NCBI RefSeq assembly: GCF_000219535.2 | Contig: NZ_CP007806.1 | Span: 2,576,501-2,640,500 of the forward strand | DNA length: 64,000 bases | Direction: 5' to 3' | Origin: Brevibacillus laterosporus LMG 15441 | Lineage (GTDB): Bacteria; Bacillota; Bacilli; Brevibacillales; Brevibacillaceae | Shown here: in pieces, positions 57,101 through 64,000 of the stretch | How the letters are laid out: every line of letters begins with the position of its first letter | Numbering within the stretch: the stretch's first letter is position 1 | Made by a program: the position numbers and the translations under genes | Notes under the pieces: model-generated | Told to the model about the DNA's origin: nothing | The model's database searches: none | The model's input: the letters and a program-made list of their open reading frames with translations, nothing else

Positions 57101-60100
57101 CCCTACCACTACCTCTTTTGTTACACCAGCTTGTTGCAGGACCCTTGCCAGTTGGTTCGCTCTGTCGTTTAGTTCGCGATACGTAAGCTCTTGATCATGA
57201 TGTACCAAGGCTACTCGATCTGGCCCCTGCTCTACCTGACCCTCAAACAAAAAGCTTACTGTTTGGTTTTTCGGATATGATATAGACGTTTGATTCCAGT
57301 CATAGATGATTTCGTCCAGCTCTTCACCCGCAAGCATTTCAATTTCACATAGCTTTTGATGTGGTTTTTCTGTCGCTTCACGCAGAATAGCTAGGAAATG
57401 CTTGTACATACGTTCCACCGACTCACGTTTAAATAGCTCGGTGCAATATTCCATGGTGACAGACAAATTCTGATTCCACTCTGAGACAAACATCGTTATA
57501 TCAAATTTGGCTACCTGAAAATCGAAATCATAAGGAGTTACGCCATACGTGCCCTTTTGCAATCGTTGATCATCTATGCTCTGCATGACAAGCATGGTAT
57601 CGAACAACGGATTTCTGCTGAGATCTCGATTGATCTGTAGCCGCTCTACTAAGCTTTCGAACGGATAATCCTGATTTTCATAGGCTTGCAGTACACTTTC
57701 CTTTACCTCATTCAAAAAATCGTAGAAGGTTTTATTTCCTCTAGGGTCATTTTTTATTGCTAGAGTATTCACAAACATACCGATAACCTTTTGCAGTTCC
57801 AGATGATGTCGTCTGGACACAGGTGTTCCTACGATGATCTGCTCATCTCCTGTGTATTTGGCTAACAGGATATTATAAATGGCCAGCATCACCATATAGG
57901 TTGTTGTTCCCGTTTCCTTGGCCAGCTTTTCAATTAATTGACGATCGGACTTGGAAATCTCAAACGAAATCCGATCACCTGCAAAGCTCTGCACTGCCAC
58001 CCTCAGGTAATCTGTAGGCAACTGTAAAATCGGAATTTCATCCGAATATTGCTTCAGCCAATAGTCCTCCTGTTTTTTCATGTCGCCTGATTGCAAAAAG
58101 CCTTCATACCAAACAGCAAAATCTGTGAACTGAATGTCAGGAATCACCATCTCTTCCTCATGGTACAAAGAGAATAAATCCTGCATGAGTATCTGAAGGG
58201 ACAAGCCATCAGCAATGATGTGATGGATGTCAAAAACCAGAAGATCTTCTTCCGACTGAGTACGGAACAATCCAACTCTCATCAGGGGAGCCTTAAACAA
58301 ATGAAACGGGCGAATAAACGATTGAATTTGTTGATTCCATTCATTCTTCTCCACTTGTTCAATTGTAAGTGGAATTTTCACAGCTGGATGAACCCGCTGA
58401 ATCGGTAGACCATCTCTGAAATCAAAGGATGTTCGTAGCATCTCGTGCCGTTCTGTCAATTTGACCAATGCTTGCTCTAATTTCTTTGCATCCAGTTTAT
58501 CTTTGAGAACATAGGCACTCGGCAGATTATAGGTGATGCTACCGGCCTCCAATTCCTGAAGAAGATACAGCCTTCTTTGAGCTGGAGTAACAGGATAATG
58601 TGTCTTTTCATTCGATTTTTGAATAGACAGGCAGTTTCCGGTTTCTATAGCTTCAAGCTGTTTAGCGAATTCTTGTATTGTCGGTGCTTGGAAAATAACA
58701 CTGATCGGAACCTTAATCTGAAGGCGTTGTTGAACCTGTCCTATCATCAGAGCTGCCTTAAGAGAGTGGCCTCCTTTTTCAAAGAAATGATCGGTTATAC
58801 CCAGCTTCGTATCGCCAAGCACCTCTTGCCAAATCTCCACGAGCTGTTCCTCTAATTGGGTTGCTGGCGGCGTATATTCCCTTGAAGTAAATGAATCGGC
58901 TGTTGGCTTTGGAAGGGCTTTTCGATCAAGCTTTCCATTCATAGTCAACGGTAACGCATCCATAATAATGAAGCAGACCGGAATCATGTAATCGGGTAAA
59001 TGACGTGATAAATACTCACTCAGTTCCGTAACGTCGAACGGCTGCTCCTGAACATAATAGGCACACAGATTTTTCTCTCCGGTGTTATCAGTGAAGTCGA
59101 TGACAGCCGCTTCTTTTATCTTGGAGAAGCTTAGAATTCTCGCCTCAATTTCACTTGGTTCTATTCGATATCCACGAATCTTCATTTGATTGTCAACTCG
59201 TGCAAGATACTCTATATGCCCATTCGGTAACCATTTCACTAAATCTCCCGTACGGTACATGCTTCCTGAACCAAACAGATTTGAAACAAACCTCTCTGCC
59301 GTAAGCTCCGGCTGATTCACGTATCCTTTAGCTAAGCCCGAACCAGCGATACACAGCTCCCCAGAAACACCGATAGGTACAAGCTGGTCGTAGCGATCTA
59401 CAACGTAATAGCTTACCCCTGGGATTGGTTTGCCAATATCCACCTTATCTGCTGTCGTCAGATCGCTTACAGACGCCCATACTGTCGCTTCCGTAGGTCC
59501 ATACACATTGTAAATCTGAGCTTTAGACAGACCTTGTATCTGATGGAGCAACGTATCAGATAAGAATTCTCCGCCGATCAAAATGGTTTTAATCTGTGAA
59601 AGCACCTCTTTGCATTGCTCATTACTCAATAACAGGCTCATGCGAGACGGTGTTATTTGCAACAATTCTATCTGCTGCTCCATGATTAATTCACTCAACG
59701 CAAATGGGTCTGTTTGCTGTTGTTCATCAGCGATTACCACCTGAAGACCTTTTGTTAGCGGTACAAGTGTCTCCAAAACAAAGATGTCAAATGAAATGGT
59801 TGTCAACGCCAAAATATTTTTGTTTTGCTCCAAAGGAATCACTTCTGTCATTGCCTGTATAAAGTGAACGAATGCACGCTGTTCAATCATGACCCCTTTT
59901 GGATTACCAGTAGAGCCGGATGTATAGATTACATACGCAAGGTCTTCCCCGCTTGCCTTTGAAACCACATTTTGCTCGCAAGTTTCTGATTGAACAGACA
60001 GCATGTTACTATCAACAGCTTCGCATGGCAGCTCAAATCGCTCGATAATAGGTGCTTGTGATAGGACGAGAGTCGCATTGCTGTCCTCTACCATAAAGCG

Positions 60101-63100
60101 AATTCGTTGGGCTGGAAAAGCCGGATCAAGAGGAAGATAGCATCCCCCACTATGCAAAATACCCAGCAGGCAGACGATCATATCTACCGAACGATCTGTC
60201 ATTAGACCAACGACACTTCCTGGCCCGACGCCCTTTGCCTGTAGCATTGCCGCTACTTTCATCGCGCGTTGATGCAATTCTGCGTATGATACTTTTTCAC
60301 CATTACATACAACTGCGATTCGATCTGGTGTTTTGTGCGCCTGAAGCGTTAGTAACTGTTGAACGGTCATTCCATCGTGATTACTAGTATTGCCTTTGTA
60401 CTGAGTCTTCTCTACCAATAGATGTCTTTCTGTTTCCGTCAGCATTTGAATCCTATAAATTGGCACGGACGGGTTGGAAACAATGCTTTTTAGGATTTGC
60501 ACAAAATGCGTACCCATTCGGTGAATTGTTTCCGGTTTAAAAAGCTTCAGCGCGTATTCCACGCTTACACCTAAACCATCGTCCTGATCAGAAATCATCA
60601 TTGTGATATCATATTTTGCCTTCGTAGCATCAATCGGATAAGGCGTAACAGCGATCCCTGGGAGCTGTAATTCTTCTGTGTGAATGGTATGCATGATAAA
60701 CATCGTATCAAACAACGGATTGCGGCTGATATCACGCTGTACGTTCACTTGTTCCACCAATTCTTCAAATGGATACTCCTGATGCTGTAATCCCGCGAGT
60801 ACTTGGTCCCTAACTTCGGCAGCAAACTGATTAAACGGCTTGTCTCCCTGTGGACGATTTCGCAATGGCAACGAATTGACGAACATCCCTATCATTGTTT
60901 CCGTATCCTTGTGCAGTCTGCCCGCTACAGGAGAGCCAATGACGATATCCTCCTGCCCACTGTATTTAGATAGTAAGACATAATAGGCGGACAGTAGTAG
61001 GACATAGAGTGACACTCCTTGACTTGTGGCCAATTCCTTCAAAGCATTCTCTAAATCAGGAGGCAAATAAAACTCATGTACCTGTCCATCGTAGGACAAG
61101 ATCGGAGGACGGGAATAATCCGTCGGTAATTGTAGAACGGGTATTTCTCCAGAAAACGTTTGTAGCCAGTACGCTTCGTGCTGTTTTTTGATTTGAGAGC
61201 TCTCGTTTCCTTTTTGCCAAGCAGCGTAATCCTTGTAATGAACACGCAGTTCAGGCAACGTTTGACCTTGATAAAGTGAACAGAATTCCCGGAGCATAAG
61301 ATTAACTGATTCTCCGTCTGAGATGATGTGGTGCATGTCCACAAATAAGACATGCTGCTCCGCAGACAATTCAAACAGGCCTACCCGTAATAACGGTGCA
61401 CGATTCAGATCAAAGGGTTGGCTATACTGATTGATTTGTTCTGATAGGCTTGCCTCATCTGAATGGAAGAAATCTACCTGGAACAACATTTCGTCATGAA
61501 TTCGTTGTACAACGATATTTTCTCTCATTTCAAAAGAGGTTCGGAATGCCTCATGCCGGTTAACGATCGTCAGAAATGCTTGAGTGACCGCCTGTTTGTC
61601 AAGGGGCCCCTCCAATTCAACAGCCGCCGGCATGTGATAAGCTAGCTGTGCTCCCTCAAATTGACTGAGTAGGAAAATGCGTCCTTGCACGGACGATGCT
61701 GGATAAAACTCTTCCCTAGGAATGGGAGGAATAGATCGGGAGCTATCGCTTTGACTGCTTTTGCCCTCCTTTGCTTCCAGATAAGCAGAAAATTCTTCAA
61801 TCGTCTGACACTCCAGCACCTTGCCAATCTCGACAGTGATTCCATAATTCATTTGGAATGTATTTACCACTCGCATGGCATGAAGAGAATCTCCACCAAT
61901 CTCATAGAATCCTGCCGTAACCTCTATCTCCTCATATCCTAGAACCTCGCCCCATACATTGGCCGTTTTTTGTTCGGTTTGAGAATAAGAATTGTTGGCA
62001 CGTCCAGCCAGCTTCACCTGTTTGCGGGCAGGGTCGATCGCAACAGCGGCTTCAGCTACTGCGCTACCTGCTGTTTTTTTACTGCTTACGATTTGAAGCT
62101 CATCGGCTAAGGCAAAGGGAAGCACTTGTTGCTGTAGCAGCACATGATCGAACCGAATCTTCCCAATAAATACACGACTGATCTTTTTGGACATCACCTT
62201 CTGAAAAGCAGCAACAGCCAATGCAGTTGAAAGAGGGACAAAGATCCCGTTCTCATCATTACCAGCCTCAAATGCCATTCCCGTTTCCTTCCAAGCAGAC
62301 CAATTAATCGTGATTACCGGTTTGTTCTGTTTTCTTCGATAATCCGCAAAAGAATCCAGATAGGCATTCGCAGCCGTGTAGTCAGCCTGCCCCGCGGAGC
62401 CGAATAAGGAGGTTCCTGAAGAGAAAAGAACAAAAAAGTCTAGCTGATCCTGCTCTGTCAGCTTGTCTAACAGCCATGTTCCCTGAACCTTCGGGGCCAA
62501 CACTGCCGAGAACTCCTCAGGTTCTTTGCGGATGATAAATCCGTCTCCTGGAAGGCCTGCGCTGTGGATGATTCCGTCAATTCGCCCAAAACGTGTCCGC
62601 AGGTCTTCCAGTACATATTGCAAATCAGCTTCTTTGGATACGTCCGCCTGATAGTACAAAATCTTGCTACCCATCCGCTCTATTTCCTGAATAGCTGTGA
62701 GCTTACGAATTGTTTTTTGGCAAACATCATTTCGAGTAAGCATACTGTCCCAGTCATCTTTTTCAGGTAAATCAGAACGACCGAGCAAAGCCAGCTTCAC
62801 ACTTTGCTGTCCAGCCAAATACTTGGCAATCGCAAGCCCTAAGCCGCCGGTACCACCCGTGATCAGGTAAACACCGTTTTCACGAACTGTCACATCACAA
62901 TCGGCAGAAGCGGAAAGAGCCTTTCTGCGAAACTCTTCTACATATCGTTTTCCTCTACGATAGGCGACAACTTTACTTGTCTGCTCTTTCGTAGCTTCAA
63001 GCAGAAGTTCCTTTACACCCACCATCTCGTCAGCATCCACACACGTACTTACCAACTGAGGATACTCTTGCTGGATTACTTTTGCTAAACCAAAGAGTGT

Positions 63101-64000
63101 TGCATATTCCGGATTGAGTGTACTTTCCGCTCCTGTCACCTCATGCACATTGTGGGCGACTACTGTAATGCCAAGCTTTCTGGCTGCATTAGAATGAGCA
63201 ACTAATTGTTTTGTTAACGAAAATAAACTATGAACGCCACGCATCTGTGCAAGCTCAAGCTCGGACAAAGCTTGTATACTCTTGTGATCCTTTACGCCAA
63301 ACATATGGAAGACATGGCCGATATCACGTGAGTCAAGCTCCTCTAGCAAACGGCGATAATCCTCTTCCTTGGCGCTTAAAACAAACTGGTGTTCTGTGCA
63401 TTTTTCAAAACATGTTCCAAATGAGACCTCAATGACATCATTTCCCATTTCACGAAGCTGTCGTGCCAACTGATCGCCTAATTCCCGTTCGTCCTTCAAG
63501 ATCAAAACCGCTCCAGCTATGGTCTGTTGACTCGCTTCGTCAACCATCGCTTCCTTCCAGCCTACTTCATAGAACAAGGAATCCTTTAGTTCCTCAGCTT
63601 CATCCTTGACCTCTGGTATCTCAATCCAGCAACGCTTCGGTTCAAATGGATAAACGGGTAGGCGAATCTTCTTATACTCTGCACTAGAATAAAGCACATC
63701 CCAGTCTATAGAAGCTCCTTGCATATAAAGGAGGGCTAGCTGTAGATAGATTTCTCCCCGCTCCGATTTATCCGCTTGTGAAAGCTTTCCGAGCAACTCG
63801 ACTGCTTTTCGCGTTGCCTCTTGATTTTCCTGTTTGGCATAGCCATACCCGGCAGTAGCGATATCTCCCTTTTGGACAGCATCCGCATCCAGTGAAGCAA
63901 GGGCCTCCTGAAATTCACCCGGATGGCTTAATACCAGTGCTATCCTGTATTCGTGGTGCCATCTTCCAGTATTGGCAGTGTAGCAGGCATCAGCTATCTC
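54113..64000 (-). CDS. Hybrid PKS-NRPS: (KS linker)-KR-ACP-C-A(Gly)-T-C-A(Asn)-T-E, partial
   Basis: The frame is open to the window edge, so the N-terminus is missing; about 3295 residues are visible. The right end shows a KS-to-AT linker (DACYTANTGRWHHEYR) that joins straight to a post-AT linker (LPVYPFEPKRCW) with no AT, as in trans-AT PKSs. Then: KR (VYLITGGTGGLG near 62860; FSSGTSLFGSAGQADYTAANAY), ACP (GGDSLHAM near 61890), C 61700-60500, A 60380-58900, T ~58760, C 58590-57300, A 57240-55800, T ~55660 and E 55520-54200 (EGHGRED). Specificity residues: DILQLGVVWK, close to Gly (DILQLGLIWK), and DLTKIGEVGK, close to Asn (DLTKLGEVGK). The E domain makes D-Asn. The chain would be 3-hydroxyacyl-Gly-D-Asn, passed to the next NRPS. 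No start codon is inside the window. Confidence 0.94.
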   Translation of the reverse strand, partial: EIADACYTANTGRWHHEYRIALVLSHPGEFQEALASLDADAVQKGDIATAGYGYAKQENQEATRKAVELLGKLSQADKSERGEIYLQLALLYMQGASIDWDVLYSSAEYKKIRLPVYPFEPKRCWIEIPEVKDEAEELKDSLFYEVGWKEAMVDEASQQTIAGAVLILKDERELGDQLARQLREMGNDVIEVSFGTCFEKCTEHQFVLSAKEEDYRRLLEELDSRDIGHVFHMFGVKDHKSIQALSELELAQMRGVHSLFSLTKQLVAHSNAARKLGITVVAHNVHEVTGAESTLNPEYATLFGLAKVIQQEYPQLVSTCVDADEMVGVKELLLEATKEQTSKVVAYRRGKRYVEEFRRKALSASADCDVTVRENGVYLITGGTGGLGLAIAKYLAGQQSVKLALLGRSDLPEKDDWDSMLTRNDVCQKTIRKLTAIQEIERMGSKILYYQADVSKEADLQYVLEDLRTRFGRIDGIIHSAGLPGDGFIIRKEPEEFSAVLAPKVQGTWLLDKLTEQDQLDFFVLFSSGTSLFGSAGQADYTAANAYLDSFADYRRKQNKPVITINWSAWKETGMAFEAGNDENGIFVPLSTALAVAAFQKVMSKKISRVFIGKIRFDHVLLQQQVLPFALADELQIVSSKKTAGSAVAEAAVAIDPARKQVKLAGRANNSYSQTEQKTANVWGEVLGYEEIEVTAGFYEIGGDSLHAMRVVNTFQMNYGITVEIGKVLECQTIEEFSAYLEAKEGKSSQSDSSRSIPPIPREEFYPASSVQGRIFLLSQFEGAQLAYHMPAAVELEGPLDKQAVTQAFLTIVNRHEAFRTSFEMRENIVVQRIHDEMLFQVDFFHSDEASLSEQINQYSQPFDLNRAPLLRVGLFELSAEQHVLFVDMHHIISDGESVNLMLREFCSLYQGQTLPELRVHYKDYAAWQKGNESSQIKKQHEAYWLQTFSGEIPVLQLPTDYSRPPILSYDGQVHEFYLPPDLENALKELATSQGVSLYVLLLSAYYVLLSKYSGQEDIVIGSPVAGRLHKDTETMIGMFVNSLPLRNRPQGDKPFNQFAAEVRDQVLAGLQHQEYPFEELVEQVNVQRDISRNPLFDTMFIMHTIHTEELQLPGIAVTPYPIDATKAKYDITMMISDQDDGLGVSVEYALKLFKPETIHRMGTHFVQILKSIVSNPSVPIYRIQMLTETERHLLVEKTQYKGNTSNHDGMTVQQLLTLQAHKTPDRIAVVCNGEKVSYAELHQRAMKVAAMLQAKGVGPGSVVGLMTDRSVDMIVCLLGILHSGGCYLPLDPAFPAQRIRFMVEDSNATLVLSQAPIIERFELPCEAVDSNMLSVQSETCEQNVVSKASGEDLAYVIYTSGSTGNPKGVMIEQRAFVHFIQAMTEVIPLEQNKNILALTTISFDIFVLETLVPLTKGLQVVIADEQQQTDPFALSELIMEQQIELLQITPSRMSLLLSNEQCKEVLSQIKTILIGGEFLSDTLLHQIQGLSKAQIYNVYGPTEATVWASVSDLTTADKVDIGKPIPGVSYYVVDRYDQLVPIGVSGELCIAGSGLAKGYVNQPELTAERFVSNLFGSGSMYRTGDLVKWLPNGHIEYLARVDNQMKIRGYRIEPSEIEARILSFSKIKEAAVIDFTDNTGEKNLCAYYVQEQPFDVTELSEYLSRHLPDYMIPVCFIIMDALPLTMNGKLDRKALPKPTADSFTSREYTPPATQLEEQLVEIWQEVLGDTKLGITDHFFEKGGHSLKAALMIGQVQQRLQIKVPISVIFQAPTIQEFAKQLEAIETGNCLSIQKSNEKTHYPVTPAQRRLYLLQELEAGSITYNLPSAYVLKDKLDAKKLEQALVKLTERHEMLRTSFDFRDGLPIQRVHPAVKIPLTIEQVEKNEWNQQIQSFIRPFHLFKAPLMRVGLFRTQSEEDLLVFDIHHIIADGLSLQILMQDLFSLYHEEEMVIPDIQFTDFAVWYEGFLQSGDMKKQEDYWLKQYSDEIPILQLPTDYLRVAVQSFAGDRISFEISKSDRQLIEKLAKETGTTTYMVMLAIYNILLAKYTGDEQIIVGTPVSRRHHLELQKVIGMFVNTLAIKNDPRGNKTFYDFLNEVKESVLQAYENQDYPFESLVERLQINRDLSRNPLFDTMLVMQSIDDQRLQKGTYGVTPYDFDFQVAKFDITMFVSEWNQNLSVTMEYCTELFKRESVERMYKHFLAILREATEKPHQKLCEIEMLAGEELDEIIYDWNQTSISYPKNQTVSFLFEGQVEQGPDRVALVHHDQELTYRELNDRANQLARVLQQAGVTKEVVVGILLDHSFELVISMLAVMKAGGAYLPIDTQYPREQINYLLEDSQAQLIITQANLANLTDFSGRLIMADDPALYKGDPSNPEKSVDSDHLAYLIYTSGTTGKPKGTMITHQGLTNYICWAEKVYLEGEQLDFALYSSPAFDLTVTSIYTPLVSGNRIVIYSEENKAMVIRKIVEDNQVDIVKLTPSHLHTLEGLDCSRSSIKKLIVGGEDLKAELATKTVQRFNGGVKIYNEYGPTETVVGCMIYVFNQERDSKGSVPIGLPADNVQIYLLDPYLQPVPVGSIGEMYISGEGVARGYYNRADLTAERFLSNPYIPGARMYKTGDLARRLPDGNLLYIGRTDGQVKIRGHRVELAEVEAKLLEHPNISDAVVVVRTSAQGHNELCAYYVPDSEVAPAQIKQHVLQNAADYLVPAYIVRMDKLPLTVNGKVDKRKLPEPHTHLSSGTNLVLPRTEKEEILADIWRQVLGVETIGVHDSFFALGGDSIKAIQMNARLKERLLHLDVKDLFQRKTIAELAPLIKQKSEKSEQGIVTGHAPLTPIQHWFFAGERNDVHHYNHAIMLYRKEGFDPRMVEEVLTTLLQHHDALRMVFTFEENRVIPYNRGMEEELFTFQVVDLADDPDFAQKVEEHANRLQRSIELQTGPLVKVGLFTSVDGDHLLLVIHHLVVDGVSWRIILEDFAKAYQQIQQREEIKLPKKTDSFKQWAEQITAYNKNQRLKKEYAYWRKTVQTPVSSLPVDVVVHQNRIIDTKTQSFTLDPEKTDQLLRHIHQAYNTQVNDVLLAALGLAIKEWSGLDKILLDLEGHGREDILPELDISRTVGWFTSIYPVLLSTERAENLEYQIKFAKQSLRQIPKNGIGYGILRYGSEDNEDESLNYTAPISFNYLGQFDQDMPEHLVQISPHYTGEAISKEYTRKHSLEFIGMVERGQFTLSLTYNSKEYNEETILQLLTSLNKNVLSIIEHCMKKEETTVTPSDLGYSKMSIEGLSKLQNLLSRKL

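Noticed and set aside
46319-64000. Long internal repeats
   Set aside because: They are the expected similarity between C, A and T domains of NRPS modules, not mobile or recombinational repeats.
54113-64000. Spergualin-type pathway (hydroxyacyl-Gly-polyamine)
   Set aside because: The KR-ACP-Gly order and a terminal C domain hint at it, but the added D-Asn, Thr and Glu-like modules do not fit spergualin.
1-64000. CRISPR array, insertion sequence, prophage, tRNA or rRNA
   Set aside because: No spaced short repeats, transposase, integrase, or structural RNA signatures were found on either strand.

Overview
The window looks like a chromosomal segment of a spore-forming Bacillales bacterium, most probably a Brevibacillus of the B. 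laterosporus/B. brevis type. This is inferred from gene content: a gramicidin S/tyrocidine-type synthetase, a cotJABC spore-coat operon, strong AGGAGG ribosome binding sites and moderate-to-low GC. No rRNA, tRNA, CRISPR array, insertion sequence or phage gene was seen.

Left edge (1-4576, minus strand): the start of a decapeptide-type NRPS system. A GrsA/TycA-like A-T-E initiation protein (1346-4576) is followed by the first condensation domain of a TycB/GrsB-like protein that runs off the window. The A-domain specificity residues read DASTIAAICK, suggesting D-Tyr rather than the D-Phe of gramicidin S and tyrocidine. That fits a loloatin-like product.

Housekeeping and accessory genes (5.1-15.3 kb): an MDR-type oxidoreductase divergent from a TetR regulator; a FatR-like repressor with a CYP102-type P450-reductase fusion that has lost its NADPH-binding end; an AHSA1/ArsR pair; a DmpA-type aminopeptidase; a DinB-fold protein; and a WYL regulator.

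Central operon (26862 down to 15513, minus strand): eight tightly packed genes, in transcription order class I HMG-CoA reductase, UbiA-like prenyltransferase, PEP-synthase/rifampicin-phosphotransferase-like enzyme, BtaA/DUF3419-like aminocarboxypropyl transferase, phytol/dolichol-kinase-like membrane protein, GNAT acyltransferase, OleC-like AMP ligase and cytochrome P450. It ends in a clear terminator. I do not recognise it as a described pathway. It looks like a complete set for making and tailoring an isoprenoid-derived lipid and is my main candidate for an undescribed system.

Middle (27.8-42.9 kb): a pair of FecCD siderophore permeases behind a Fur-box-like site, an ABC exporter, metE under a cobalamin riboswitch with a terminator, cotJABC, and a five-gene oligopeptide ABC importer with a near-consensus sigma-A promoter.

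Right edge (43136-64000, minus strand): a PKS-NRPS cluster entering from beyond the window: KS-linker (no AT)-KR-ACP-C-A(Gly)-T-C-A(Asn)-T-E, then C-A(Thr)-T-C-A(Glu-like)-T-C with no thioesterase, then a fusion of a ClbP-like D-asparaginyl peptidase with an ABC exporter (ZmaM type). A D-Asn module next to this fusion points to a prodrug-activation pathway in which an acyl-Gly-D-Asn leader is removed during export.
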